From NCBI GenBank assembly GCA_001414345.1, contig LLCB01000003.1:310001-374000 (forward strand): 64,000 nt of DNA, given 5' to 3'. The position numbers and the translations under genes are program-made. This stretch comes from Hymenoscyphus infarciens. Taxonomy: Eukaryota > Ascomycota > Leotiomycetes > Helotiales > Helotiaceae. Every line of letters begins with the position of its first letter. The stretch's first letter is position 1. The notes under the pieces were generated by a model. The model searched no databases and was not told the origin of the DNA. It saw only the letters and a program-made list of their open reading frames with translations. This document shows positions 1 through 12,359 of this stretch, piece after piece.

Positions 1-647
1 TCCTTTTGGCTCTCCTTCTTCTTTCTCATTGCCGTGCTGTACTGCTGTACGCAGATGGAACGCCCGTACTGTGAGACCATACAGAGCCCCATGATAAGCT
101 TGTGTGCGCCAAGCAGAAAGCAAGAGAATACACGGCTTGGCGGCCACTATGAACCCAGTACACTGCCAGTCTCCTTCCCTATCCACTGCAACCAAGTTCT
201 TCCAAGACCAATGGTATCATCTTTTCCCCCCTGAACTCTACAATGAGGGGCATCCATTTCTCTTCAGATCCCAACGCTTACGGTCCTAGACGACGAATCT
301 GAACTGTGGCTGTTGTTCCCCTGCTGGGCACAAACTTCACACCTTCGGTGCTTGCCAAGTATCTTATGTCCTTCCATTCTTAGAGAAAGTCGTTATTACA
401 CAATGCTTGCTGGGATTTCAAGCGAATCAAGACAGGAATTCCATATCATTAGAGTGGTGGGGGGATGCCGCAATTGGGGAAGGTCCTCGTACGGCAAAGA
501 ACTCTCGCCCGGGTAGGATGATGAGCCATTTGTCTATATACTTGAGGATCGCCCCCGAATAGCTGGTGCTGCAGGCTCTTGTCAAGGATTAAATCTTCTC
601 AAAGTCCCTCAAGCCGTTACTTCTGCTCGCCCATTCGTCGTCCAGTC
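1..647. other. Upstream intergenic region
   Basis: No coding region can be supported here. Short open frames exist but none looks like protein or joins to a neighbour. The right part is presumably the promoter and 5' leader of the gene starting at 648. Confidence 0.5.
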
Positions 648-2431
648 ATGATGCGTGTAATTTCTACCATCGGTGCAATTGCACTAGGTGCTTCTACTGT
701 CTTTGGGAAGGAAATGGCCAAGGATGAAGTCCGTGGTGCTGGTAAGACTCCTGTGCAACTTAATAACGTGTGTACCTCCTAACCAATTCAGAGCTGTACG
801 ATTCCGGAGCAAAACATGAGGGTATCATGGCGGCCAAAAAGGCCCATTGGGAAGCCGAGACTGCAGCCGGGTTGATGGACTCGTCCCAGTTCCCCAAACT
901 CGGATACACAAAGTGTATCGATGGGTTCGCTGAAGCCATCCCAGGTGACCCATTGCACAAATTCAAGTGCAAGAACGTAAGGATTACACCATTTTTAAGG
1001 CTTGATGAATGCACTTTAACGAATTACATCTATAGACGGATCTTTACTCTTTCGTTTCTCACGCAGACCTTGGTGCGCCAACCGGTGAAGGCTCCAGTGC
1101 ATGGGGTTGGACTGATCCTGAATCCGGTCGCGAATTCATTGCCACCGGAGCTTACGAGGGAACTGCTTTGCTCGAAATCACTAAAGCTGGACAAATTGTG
1201 AAACTCGGATTTCTGTATGCATTGCCCGATCCCATGAAATGCTGAGTCTAATATGCCACAAGCGCATCATACGCACCAAAGGGATACTACTCCGTCTGGC
1301 ATGAAATCCGTAGTTACAAGAACTACATTCTTATCGGCTCTGAGCTTGCTGGTCACGGTATCCAAATATTTGATATGAAAAAAGTAAAATCTACCTCTTA
1401 ACATTGTGACCAATTCTACTTTACTGACAACCTAAATAGCTGCTCACTGTCGACCCAGCCAACCCAATTGATTTCAAAGTTACAGCAGCAGATTCTTCTG
1501 ATCTCGATGGCCATTTCGCAGATCTTCCATCTGGTTCAACCCACAATGTAGTTGTCAACGAAGAGTTGGGCTACGGAGTCTCGGTTGGAGCTAGACCAAG
1601 AACCTCCGCCTGTAAGGGAGGTCTTATCTTTTTCGATCTTACCGACCCCACGAACCCAAAGAGCTTGGGCTGTGATCCCCAGGATGCATACGTTCACGAT
1701 GCTCAATGTCTCGTCTACCACGGCCCCGACGCCAAGTACGAGGGACGAGATATCTGCTATGGCTACAACGAAGATACATTGACAATGTGGGCTCCAACTC
1801 TTTCGTAGAAACAAGCTCATATGCTAACCAATTGATAGTTATGATGTTACATATAAGAACGCATCCAAAGTACTTTCACGTACATCCTACGAAGGTGCTT
1901 CCTACACTCACCAAGGTTGGGTTCTTGACAAAACCTGGCAAACGTACCTCCTTCTGGATGACGAAGTCGATGAGGAAGATAAAGCCGGACCTGCCGCTGA
2001 TGGATATCCAGTAACTTACATTGTAAGTCCTTGCATTTGCCAAACTCCAATTCATAAAATGCTAACGTTGAACGCAGTGGGATATCTCTTCTCTTGAAGC
2101 CCCAAAACAAACCGGTATCTACAAGGCGACCAACAAGGGTATCGACCACAACCAATATGTTATTGACGGCCTCTCTTACCAATCCTCTTACGGTGCCGGA
2201 CTCCGAGTTTACGACATTTCATCCATTCCAACCGATCCAACGGGAGCGGGTGTCTGTGAAATCGCATTCTTCGATATCTATCCCGAAGACGATGATGTAG
2301 AGGGTGGTGGTATTGTACAATATTCCGGAACTTGGGCCTCATACGCTTACTTCAAGTCCGGATTCATTTTCGTCAACACCATTGAACGTGGTGGTTTCGT
2401 CGTCAAGATGACAAAGAGGGAGTCCTGCTAA
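648..2431 (+). CDS. Secreted LVIVD/choice-of-anchor-B-type repeat protein
   Basis: Seven exons: 648-741, 792-976, 1036-1214, 1263-1383, 1440-1786, 1839-2022, 2078-2431. They give 487 aa. The N-terminus (MMRVISTIGAIALGASTVFG) is a clear signal peptide, so the protein is secreted or enters the ER. The rest is a series of beta-propeller-like repeats of the LVIVD type (GIQIFDMKK, GLIFFDLTDPTNPKSLGC, YDVTYKNASK, WDISSLEAPKQTGIY, LRVYDISSIPTDPTG). Fungal members are often labelled 'regulatory P domain-containing protein'; no enzymatic role is established. Introns are 48-59 bp. The 977-1035 intron is required because its acceptor restores the frame TDLYSFVSHADLG. An ATG at 651 is an equally possible start. 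The family call rests on repeat pattern; the function is unknown. Confidence 0.85.
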
Positions 2432-3074
2432 GGCCTGTAATGATGATAACTGTCTCCGAGCTTTCAGAGCTACCAGTGTTGAGGGACGTTTGGGAGCCAG
2501 TCAAGAGTTCTGTGGTAACTTTACCAAGACTTAAGTCAGGGATGTTATGGTATTGCCTTCTTATGCGACGGAAGCTTGTGCTGGTAATGTGATCTCGAAA
2601 GCCTCTTCTGCCTGTGCTTGTCTTCCAACACCATAGAAGGGTATGATAAGCAGGGTGTTGGGTGAGATCTTGTAGTAGAATTTACATATCATGGGTTATG
2701 AATCATGATGATGGAGAAATAAGGCAATTCTTGTAAATACTTGGTTGTCGATCTCTCATCGGATGAACCTAATGAATGTAACAGGGTTAGAAGCTACCAT
2801 CTCCTCCATGATTTGACGCAACTCTCCTTGATTTAGCCGTAGGCTCGGTATTCAGTGGTTTGTAATGGAACTTGTGCTACAAAGATTACTGTTTAGTATG
2901 ATTCCACTTGCGGTAGAGGGGCAGAACATTTATTTCACTCAATAACATGGCAGGCAATGAACAGTATTGTAAAGAAGTGTGTCAAAAATACTTCGCAGTA
3001 ATAGCAATCCATTATTCCTCAAGCTTAGCGAAAAGTATTTAACTCCTTGCCCCTAATGATTCCTGATTCCCCAC
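2432..3074. other. Convergent 3' intergenic region
   Basis: Lies between two convergent genes and holds their 3' untranslated regions. No further gene, repeat or RNA gene is recognised. Confidence 0.5.
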
Positions 3075-4952
3075 TCAATACACGTAAATAAAGTCCTCAT
3101 TTTTCAAATCGGTCATATCCGCAAACGCGTTATCCTGGTCTCTAGGGGTAGCTTGTTGATTTACGCCCTTCCCCAAATTTTGTAAATCTGTCTTTCGCAA
3201 CATAGACTCGTCGATGACTTCTGCGGATTTTCCGACTGCTGCCCGCATACGTGAGTGCTTGATGTTGAGAAACTTGAGGTAGAGCATTATGAGTCTGTTG
3301 TTTAGTTAGTATGTGTTGAAAGTCTGGGTTTGAAAAAAGAGGGAGATACTGACACAACCATAACCTCTACTAGGCAGAACATGGAGAGGTTGGAAGTCAG
3401 TCCTTTGCGGTAATAGGGCTTATCTTCTGCTGAGTAGAGGAGAGGTCCAATGATGTTGCCGGCACACATTCCGATGAAGACGATACCTGGTTTATTAGCT
3501 TGTCTTAAGACCTTTCGGGTGCATTCAACTTACCAGTCGTAACTTTTCGCTTAGTATCACCCGCTGTATTCTGAACATGCCAACTATAAATCAATGGAGT
3601 GATACCAGCCAAGAAAGAAGTCAGATAATAAGCCAGCAAAAGCGCACCCTTGGAGCCTTTCCCACGAGGAAGCGCAAGTAATATCGCTGCGCCGACAATA
3701 CATGGAATTGCGAGGATGGAGATCACGACTCCCTTTGACTTTATCCTAGTAGCGAGCCAACCCCCGCAGATGATGGCAATGATGTTAACAAGCCCGAAAG
3801 GAATGTTGAAGAGAATCGTTCTGAATTGATCGAATCCAAAGGACTGGACGATCAATGGACCGAAAGTTCCGATTCCACCTGATGGGATACTAATTTGAAA
3901 AGATTAGCACCCGAAGGAGAAGTGGATGGAGAAGAAGACTTGCGAGATTGCCATGACAAGACAGAACCAACACCAGGTCTTAGGATCAAGAATAGCTTCC
4001 CATACGTGGTCCCATCTCCATTTTCGTGAAACGATACCCATTTGGTTGGCTCGCAGACGCTCAATTGCGATATCCCTTTCGCCTTCTCTCCAAAATTTGG
4101 CTTCCATTGGGGAATCGGGGAAGAAAAAGAATGAGAAGACGGAGAATACGAGTGTCAGACCACCGCAGTAGAGGAAAATTATCTAATATGAAAATAGCCA
4201 TAAGAACACGAAATTTGATATATGAAACCGAGAGAGGGGTAGAACGCACCTGGTAAGAGTGAAGTGTGTCTGTTTTGATATGACCGAGACCATATGTGCT
4301 TAAGCTTCCAAACACGAAGGTAATCCCGTTCATTGCGTTCCATGCTGAGGTTCGATTTGTTTGTTCGGATCGACGCCACCACATTTGTGTCACCGCGACG
4401 AGGGAGGGACCTGCAAGTGTTAGTATTGAAAGGAGAGCAGGAGAATTTTGGAAGCAACTTACCAATCAAACTCTCAAAACTACCCAAGAGAAATCTTGTT
4501 GCCAGCAATTGCTTAAAACTCCTACACCCAGCCATGCCGCACATAGTTACACCCCAGAAGAAGATAACAGTTGAAATCAGCTTTCCGGTGGGAAGCTTAA
4601 CGAGAAAATATGCACCAAGGGGTTGCATAACCAGCTGTGCAATGTAGAGGATAGATCCCAACCATGAGTACTGTCTGCCATGAAGACCTGCGTCTTTTTG
4701 GATGTTGAAAATAGAGGTATATGAAAGAGAGGACTTGTCGAGTTGCTGGAGAAAATAGGCTCCCAACATCAAGGGTAGGACTCGCATATCGATTTTTCGC
4801 AACACGCGTTTCTCTTCCTCTACTGTGAAGTACACATTGTTGTCGTGTGCGAGGATATCGATAGGGTCTTCTCTTGCTTCCATCTCGACAGGAGGATTCT
4901 CAACATGAGCTGAGATCACATCTTTCGAATCCATTTCCTTGGGGATCGCCAT
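3075..4952 (-). CDS. MFS transporter, allantoate permease (Dal5/ACS) family
   Basis: Six exons on the minus strand: 4952-4463, 4410-4250, 4182-3944, 3889-3534, 3486-3354, 3294-3075. They give 532 aa, usual for fungal anion:cation symporters. The N-terminus is hydrophilic. The first helix region reads RVLPLMLGAYFLQQLDKSSLSY, like the D-K-x-x-[IL]-x-[YN] signature of this family, and the sequence continues through about 12 hydrophobic segments. Such plasma-membrane carriers move allantoate, nicotinate, pantothenate or small peptides; the substrate cannot be read from sequence. The third intron (3943-3890) appears to be GC-AG: only a GCAAGT donor gives the conserved AISIPSGGIGTFGPL. The start is the first ATG in frame; an upstream TTG extension is not credible. 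Confidence 0.87.
3890..3943 (-). other. Non-canonical GC-AG intron
   Basis: Minus-strand intron in the MFS gene. The donor is GCAAGT and the acceptor TTAG, 54 bp. A GT donor 4 bases further on (GTCTTC) breaks the frame. The GC donor joins TC|T ATC CCA and keeps the family motif. Confidence 0.75.
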
Positions 4953-5794
4953 TATGAAGCACTTCGACAAAACTTCGACCAAGAATACACAGAACCTGTC
5001 GGATCTTCGATAACTTCTCGTTACGCAGAAGAAGAGCCGGTTGATATAAAGATAAGAGGAGGGGAAAAGAGGTTCCCGGTAAAAGGGAAGAGTGTATACT
5101 CATGCACAGGGCCAAAACAGTCCAGCACCACCTGGCCGGATCATTCTCCCAAGTAAAACGGAGTACTTTACCCTCTGCCATGTCAATTATTGAAGATCCT
5201 CGTTTATCCTTTTCAAATTATATACTTTCTCCAAGACCCAGTGGTACTCGTAGACAGCGAAATACGGGGTCCGGGGAAAGGGTCCAGGGGGATACACAAG
5301 ACCCCACAATCCCCCTCTTGGGCCTCTTTGGCATTGGTACGTACTTTCGACCAGTATCTTCTCCACGTTCGCCAAGTTTGGTCAGGATTATCCACGATGC
5401 AGAGAAACTCTCTTTTCTGACTCGTCGGAGCATTGGCAGCCGATGTATTGCAATAGTGGAAGCACTTACCATCTTATTGATGGGTAAAGGTATTCCGCCT
5501 AAAGTCAAGAAGAAAATTGGATCTGCTATTTAACCAAACACATGGGGTTGGACACGGGGGTAATTAGGGACAACTGACTGGAAGTGTGGGGTATATCATG
5601 TGATAGATATAGACCCCCATTGCGACGTTGGGTTTCCCTTTCCGGACATATGATATGTTCGTCATCAAACGATGCTTTATTTCCACGATTTCCATACCCA
5701 CTGAAGCTTTTGATAATAACTCGAACGCCTTTCCGTCAGCTTCAGTACCTCAAGTAAAATTATCTCTTACTCTCCCTCCTCAACAAACCATTCC
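4953..5794. other. Divergent promoter region
   Basis: Lies between the divergent MFS and oxidoreductase genes and presumably carries both promoters. Open frames in it on both strands lack protein-like composition. No repeat or RNA gene is recognised. Confidence 0.5.
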
Positions 5795-7219
5795 ATGAAG
5801 AGATACGCGATGATCGGCCTAGGAGGCCGCAGTTCATTCTTCTACACAGCCCTCGCAAAAGACTTCATTTCCACGTCTCTCATAGTAGGATTCTGCGACA
5901 CGAATCAAACCCGTATGAATGTCGCCAATGACCAACTCGCCAGTCTCAAATACCCCTCAGCACCAATACCAACATACAAAGCAGTTGATTTCGACAAGAT
6001 GATCACCGAAACAAAGCCAGATGAGGTGATTATTACCACCATGGATCGGACACATGATATTTATATCATTCGAGCTCTGGAATTGGGATGCAATGTTATC
6101 ACAGAGAAACCCATGACGATAGATGAGACGAGATGCAAGGCGATTATTGATGCGGTTGAAAGAACGGGGAAGAAGGTCAGGGTCACATTTAATTATCGGT
6201 ATGCACCGCATAATACTAAAATCTTTGAACTCCTTGGTAAGCAACGTTTTTTTTTTCATTAATGAGGACATTGGAGGAAGCAGGTCATATGACAGCTTGT
6301 TCTTCCTGATTCTCTCTCTCTAAATCTCTTCTTGAATGAAAATGGCTATTGAGAAAGAATTTTAGGAGAAGGAGCAATCGGAAAAGTAAATTCTATCCAT
6401 TTCGAATGGGCTCTCAATACAAGTCACGGAGCAGATTACTTCCGCCGCTGGCATCGAGACAAGAGAAATGCAGGTGGGCTTCTTGTCCATAAATCCACTC
6501 ATCATTTCGATCTCATCAATTTCTGGCTTCGCTCTTTTCCCGTATCAGTCGTGGCACAAGGTGGACTCATGTTCTACGGTCGAGAAAACGCTGAGCAACG
6601 TGGTGTCACAGAGTTCTACACTCGAGCTCAAGGAAGTGAAGTAGCGAAAAAGGATCCTTTTGCCCTGCATTTAGAAGAACATGCACAGCTGAGAAAGATG
6701 TATCTCGAAGCAGAACATGAGGATGCTTATTATCGAGACCAAAGTGTTTTTGGGGACGGAATTAGTATTGAAGATACGATGGGTGTTTTGGTCAAGTACG
6801 GAAATGGTGCGATTTTGACATATAGTCTTATCGCTTATTCTCCCTGGGAGGGATTTCATGCTGTTTTTAATGGGACAAAAGGGAGGCTGGAGTTGGATGT
6901 TGTTGAGGCAAGTTATGTGAATAGTGGCGGAGAGCAAGGAGCAGAAGGTGCGTTGGAAAAATGCACGATTACTTTGAGGCCATTATTCGAGAAGCCGAGG
7001 GAAATTGAGGTCGAAGGTGGGCTTGGAGGCCATGGTGGTGGAGATCCGATTTTGTTGAATGATCTTTTTGGAGAGAACGTGGGCGAGGATCGATTTGGCC
7101 GGGCGGCGGATCATATCGACGGAGCGAGAAGTATATTGACAGGTATTGCAGCAAATAGGTCTCTGAGAACCGAGGGCGTGGTGTTGGTGAAAGATGTTCT
7201 TGATCTGACTGGCAGGTAA
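5795..7219 (+). CDS. Gfo/Idh/MocA-family NAD(P)-dependent oxidoreductase
   Basis: Two exons, 5795-6236 and 6366-7219, separated by a 129-bp intron that is long for this window. They give 431 aa. The N-terminal Rossmann fold starts at once (MIGLGGRSSFF, glycines around residues 8-11). The family EKP motif is at about residues 104-106 (VITEKPMTID). The substrate-side motif GGLLVHKSTHHFDLINFW in exon 2 matches the conserved G-G-x-x-x-H...H-x-x-D stretch carrying the catalytic His. Relatives oxidise or reduce sugars, inositols or other polyols with NAD(P). The substrate here is unknown. The protein is probably cytosolic, with no signal peptide. The neighbouring MFS transporter shares the upstream region, so joint action on a carbon or nitrogen compound is possible but unproven. 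Confidence 0.87.
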
Positions 7220-8169
7220 TGTATTTTAAGTGTCAGCAGTTGCTCGATAAACTGCTTGCAAAAAGCCTCGATACAGACTATTGCAACCGTGAACAGAAAA
7301 ATTGTATAATCCTAGTATAGACTTTTTAAGAGGTTTTATCAACTTTTAGCGCTTTTTTGATCTTTTTAATACTAGTAGGTCTTAAAAAGTACTTATACTT
7401 TTTGCATGTCATCACGCCCACTTACCATATCGGGGCCTTAATTATAACGTTTTTCTGTTACATAACTAAATTTAAGCCTTATGCTAGCTGTCATTTTATC
7501 CTTTTTTTAGACTTTGTTCTGTTCTTTACAACTTTAGTCTGTACTAAAAGTAAAGCTTATTAGAGGGACCAAAAATCTAATTATCCTATTTTAACTGAGC
7601 CAAAGACTTTCCCCCCCCTCTTATGATAACAGTTCGGATCTGAACAAGTAGCCGAGTGAGTGAGCTGGTTGGAATTCGGAAACATCTTTCACAATCTATC
7701 CGAGGGGAAGTCCGATCCAATCAGCAAAATTGTTACACAAAGAACAACCTGATGAACCGAAATCTCTGGACTCATGAATCTCAAGGTGCATGAATCCGTT
7801 ATGGATCAGCGCAGAAGTGACTTGCAGCTTTCCGAGCCACATAATATTTCCTGATGACTCAACTCTAGAGCTTCAAGCATTTGTAGTAGGTCTCGGCTAA
7901 CTGGATAATGATGGTATAGTTTTCCTCATCTAGGGTCCAACAACTGCTTTAGAAAGGTTGATGGTGCTGACTCCCAAAACATGCGTCAACCCAGGAAAAA
8001 ATCCTTCCTTCAAAAGGGAGAAACCAAGATATAGCTCAGTGTAATTATCCGAGACAAATTCCGACCTGGTGGATGCTTTTCAGCCACAGTCAGTCTCACC
8101 ACTTCAACGAACATGGTCAAAGAAAGCTGATGGACTTAAGTTAGATATCGTACACCACGCCAGTTTTGC
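7220..8169. other. Intergenic region with an AT-rich patch
   Basis: About 7290-7610 is AT-rich with TA/TTTT runs unlike the flanks and may be a degraded transposon fragment. No terminal repeats or target duplication could be fixed. The remainder shows no gene. Confidence 0.35.
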
Positions 8170-8785
8170 ATATTCATCCCTCTTGTCTCCCTCCTCGCCA
8201 TTCTAATACTTGGCTTCGTCTCCGGAATCCCGAATCCATATCGGTGTACAATTCTACGGAGGTCAGATCCTGTTGAGTTTCGGTATACAGAGGAGTGTAG
8301 GAATCCGTCAATCAGACGGGAGTGGAGAACTTTGAGTCGTCAAGAGCAAGAAGACTATATCTCGGCCGTTAAGTGCGTAGCTACGAAACCTTCTACCTTC
8401 GCAAACGGGTCGACTCTTTACGATGATTTCCCTTGGGTGCATTCCAAAATTGGAACAAATGGTATCGTACACCTACAAAGCCTTTCCTAAGCTTTAATCC
8501 TCTGAATTGCGCTTCAAACATAGTACTGACATAAGTGGCAGCCCACGAAAGCGCACCCTTTTTAACGTGGCATCGATATTTTACCCATACATACGAACAA
8601 GCATTGAAAAACGAATGCGGATATTCCGGCGTCTTAAGGTACGGGCTTTTGAGGACTCAAGCAAACGAGAGGAAAATCTAAGTACTTGTAGTTACTGGGA
8701 TTGGACACCAGATTCGTCAAATCTATCACTTTCCCCAATTTTCTCGCCTACCTCCGGATTTGGAGTATTATTAGATACCAATTAG
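8170..8785 (+). pseudogene. Truncated tyrosinase (copper A half only)
   Basis: Three exon-like blocks, 8170-8461, 8542-8638 and 8692-8785, join in frame through introns of 80 and 53 bp. They encode a hydrophobic leader (IPLVSLLAILILGFVSG), then CRNPSIRREWRTLSRQEQ, and then the copper A region FPWVHSKIG...AHESAPFLTWHRYF and YWDWTPDS. These are hallmarks of fungal tyrosinases, which oxidise phenols to quinones. The expected Met before the leader is ATA (8170-8172), with no other in-frame ATG after an upstream TAA. The frame ends at TAG 8783-8785, and the whole copper B half is missing before the next gene. A one-base ATG to ATA change fits RIP. The reading frame is otherwise clean, so inactivation may be recent. 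Confidence 0.8.
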
Positions 8786-8971
8786 GCGACGCTGACGGAG
8801 ACACTTAGCCATTTAACTTGAATTGGTATCAAGAAAACAAACGAACACCAAAGTACACAACCACTTAACAAAGGTTTGAAAACAAAATCTTTATCTAACA
8901 TCTAAAGTCTTTCTATACTCTGACAGCCCATCTTTCAAATTCTAAAGCGCAAAATCTAATCTAATCCCAAT

Positions 8972-10458
8972 CTAAAAGCCTTCTAACTCTTCTCTAACCT
9001 CTGCGAAACTCGGTCTTTCCATTACAACAGGATTTGAACATTTCCAATGTAGCGCATTCAACTCTTCAATAGCGATTGCATCTTTCTCACTTCCTCCAAA
9101 GCCATTATCATCAACCTTTCTCTCAACCAATCCCAACAAATCTTCCACTAGATGGCCAAAGGCAAAAACTTCCATTCGTTCGATCATTTCTGCTTTCTCG
9201 TGCTCCTTGCTGTAAATGGTCGCGGCACCGAAATCGCCTAGAAGGGCATGTCCCGTCGAGTGATCGAGGAGAATGTTGTGGGCATACAAATCCCCGTGCT
9301 GTGATGAGGATCTCGGAGTCAGTTTACTGCTTTGAGAAAACATTCAAGAGGTTTGGAGTATGTCTCGGGAGTAAAGAGAGAGAGCCTGACTCCCGAAATG
9401 ACTAGAATAGAGAAATATCCCCCGAGAATCTCACTTACCTTGATGCCTCTTTCATGAAGGTGTTCGGCTGCGCTAGCGATTCCAAGGAGAATGTTCTTGC
9501 ATGTCTCGACAGAAAATACCATCTCTGGATGAAAGGAGTCTCTCGTGCAAGTGTCCAGTGTTGGTGGGAGACCGAGATTTGCATATATGGGGGATATCAA
9601 CTCGAGGACAAGACCTTTCTTATCTGGATGACCATGGATCTTTCCGATGGGATCGATGAGATTTGGATGCTTGCCAGCTGTGATACATGCATTCATTTCG
9701 TCGGCCGGCGAACCGTCACTTGTCACATCGCCCTTGAAAAGTTTGATAGCAACCGTCTTCTCATCTGAACGCTTTTTCCAAGCACCCTTCGAGATAATTC
9801 CTGATGCTCCCTCACCAAGTAGGTTCTGGACTTCCAATTCTTCCCATGCGATGTCATCTAGAACAGGATTATTTTCAGATGCCTTCGCACAAGGATTGCC
9901 CGCAAAAGACAAAAATGACAGTTCAGGCAGCTCAAACAACCACTTTGGAAGTTCGGTAAGTTGGTTTGATGATAATCGTAGAAGACCCAGTTTGCGGCAA
10001 TGCGCCATCTCGTCTGGTAGGCTCGTGAGGCGGTTTCCAGCTAACATACACTTCTGGAGACGGTGACATTGACCAATGCTTGTAGGAAGAGACGAAATTT
10101 CGTTGTTTGTGAGAATCAACCAGCGCAACTTCCTTGGAAATGAATGTTCTGGTATGGTAGTCATGTTGTTCCCCTTGAAAGCGATCATCTCGAGAGAACG
10201 ACATTGAGCAAGCTCCTTTGGGAAAACGGTAAAGCCACAGTTCGAGAAGAATGCGATTTTGAGCTTGTGCAATCTTGAGATATCTTTGGGAAGCTGGTCG
10301 AGACCAGGGTTGTCAGAAAGGTCCAACATCTCGAGGGTATCGAAGGCATCTAGGATTTCTCTTGGGAAGGCGGTGAGACCAGACGAGATCTTGATTTTCT
10401 TTGCGCCTTTGTGCTGACCAGACTGGCCATCTTTGACTTGGCCATGGGAGGTTGACAT
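8972..10458 (-). CDS. Leucine-rich-repeat protein kinase (TKL-like)
   Basis: Two minus-strand exons, 10458-9439 and 9298-8972, with a 140-bp intron. They give 448 aa. Residues about 20-190 are short leucine-rich repeats (LEMLDLSDNPGLDQLP, LRWLILTNNEISSLP, LGLLRLSSNQLTELP). Residues about 205-448 form a compact kinase domain: glycine loop LGEGASG (214-220), VAIK with Lys239, catalytic loop HGDLYAHN (341-348, in place of HRDLxxxN), GDFG (361-364) and a closing ERPSF (434-438). The activation segment is very short and has no APE motif, so activity is uncertain. There is no signal peptide or membrane helix, so it is not a plant-type receptor kinase. The only usable ATG is at 10458. It is divergent from Arp4 across 437 bp. 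Confidence 0.85.
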
Positions 10459-10895
10459 GTTCAGAAGAAACCAGAAATCCTTTGGATGGCAGTTGGAGAG
10501 GAAAGACGTGGAACGGGGTGAGGGTAGGTTAGCTTGCCAGGGGTAATTGTAATTGCAACGGTGATTATCAGAAATCAACCTTTGGCTACGTCAAAAGCAC
10601 AAAAGAAAGGTCTAATAGGGAGCGAAGGGAACCGACGAAGGCGATAACAAAAAGGATGGGAAGAGGAGCTGGAAGGAGGTGTTTCTAAAAGCGTATGTCA
10701 GCTCTCCCTCGCCTGATCTGAGAGGATCCGAACCGTTTTTCCGCCCCGTGGATTTTGGCTACCCTGTGCTTATGGTCCGCCGTACCAACCTGTCTTTCCC
10801 AGTCGCGCTTCTGTCGCGAGCGAAGCACATCTTTGGTTGCGACAACAAGAATATCTTAACTCCTTGCGCATATTTTGCTCCCAATCGAAATCAAA
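10459..10895. promoter_or_regulatory. Bidirectional promoter, LRR kinase / Arp4
   Basis: 437 bp separate the two divergent start codons, so both promoters must sit here or in the leaders. No specific binding site is claimed. Confidence 0.5.
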
Positions 10896-12359
10896 ATGGC
10901 GTCCCAACCACTCACCTCAGCGATGCCCCCAAATGATACCTACGGTGGAGGTAAGTGATGCCTCTAGCCAGCTGTTTCAATTGCTCACAAACGCCCCTCC
11001 ACAGATGAAATCCAAGCAATCATTCTCGACCCTGGATATTCGAGCGTACGCGCTGGATTCGCCGGCGAAGATACACCCAAAGCCTTCTTTACCTCCAACT
11101 ATGGTGTTACGGGCGATCGAACGATATTCAGCGATGAAGATATCCACAACCCTCTACTGCCAGAACTGGAAATTCGAAATCCGATGTCCAAGGAGGGAAT
11201 AGTCGAGGATTGGGACGCAGCGACACAATTGTGGGAACATGCTATTACCTCAAGGCTGATAAGAACAAAGCAAGGAGACCCTCGCACGAATGGATTGAAT
11301 GATGTTGGAGGAAAGGATGGGATTGATGTCGATATGGAAGCTGCAGACGACGAAGAGAAACCACTCGAGGAACACCCATTGCTGGTCACCGAAACAGCAT
11401 GGAACACCAGTAAAAATAGAGAACGGGCGATCGAGATAGCTATGGAGAACTGGGGATGTCCGGCATTCTGGTTGGCACGTAACAGTGTCATGGCATCGTT
11501 TGCTGCAGGCAAGGCTACAGCGCTGGTGATTGATCTTGGGGCCTCAACTGCTTCTGTCATGTGCATTCATGATGGGCTGATCTTGAAGAAGAGTGTGCAG
11601 AAATCACCTCTGGCTGGCAATTGGGTGTCGTCACAAATTCGCTCCCTCTTTGGCTCGATGGATCCAAAAGTCGAAGTCACTCCACATTTTATGATCTCCT
11701 CGAAAACTCCAGTCGATGCCGGCGCTCCAGCTCAGGCAACCTATCAGAAATTCGAGACGAAACTTACAGACAGCTTCCGCGCGTTCGAGGAAGAGCGTGT
11801 GTTGACGGAGTTCAAAGAATCAGTGGTCCAAGTATATCCAGGCCCTGGTCGCTTACATTACCCACACCCCGTTAATGGTATTTTGAATATCGAAAACGTC
11901 AAAGCGACACCAGGTCGTGTCTTTGAATTCCCAGATGGCTCCAACCAAATGTGGGGTTCCGACAGAATGAGAGTCGTAGAAGGACTCTTCGACGAGAAAT
12001 ACGCCCTTCCTACCGCCGAACCTCCCATCACAAAAGCACAAACAATCCCCGAAATGGTCAGAGCCTCGCTTTTCGCCGTCGATGTAGATCTTCGCGCCGC
12101 TCTCCTCGCAAATATCGTCGTAACAGGTGGAACCACTCTCCTCCAAGGTTTTACCGATCGTCTAAATTGGGAAATCTCAAATATCTTTCCTAGTGCTAGA
12201 ATAAAGATTACTGCTGCTGGATTGACTACGGAACGAAGATTTGGCAGTTGGGTTGGAGGAAGTATTTTAGGAAGTCTGGGAACTTTCCATCAAATGTGGA
12301 TCTCGAGGAAGGAGTATGATGAGTTTGGTCCTAGTGTGGTGGAGAAAAGATGTAAATGA
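10896..12359 (+). CDS. arp4: Actin-related protein 4 (Arp4)
   Basis: Exons 10896-10950 and 11005-12359 with a 54-bp intron give 469 aa. The actin fold begins IQAIILDPGYSSVRAGFAGE (nucleotide-binding loop 1). Later motifs are TALVIDLGASTASVMCIHDG, the NIVVTGGTTLLQGF phosphate loop, and the C-terminal FGSWVGGSILGSLGTFHQMW. GSWVGGSILGSLGTF with 'MWISRKEYDEFG' is the usual actin/Arp4 ending. The MSKEGIVEDWD stretch and an acidic insert near residue 120 (DGIDVDMEAADDEE) fit Arp4/BAF53. Arp4 is a nuclear subunit of the NuA4 acetyltransferase and of the INO80 and SWR1 remodellers, where it binds nucleosomes. Length is normal (yeast Arp4 is similar). The first exon encodes only 18 residues, also common in this gene. 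Arp6 or actin itself are unlikely. Confidence 0.9.

Noticed and set aside
5102..5533. 143-codon plus-strand open frame in the MFS promoter
   Set aside because: Composition is not protein-like, and other frames in the same place are equally open.
7290..7610. Inverted-repeat transposon in the AT-rich patch
   Set aside because: Only weak end similarity and no target duplication were found.
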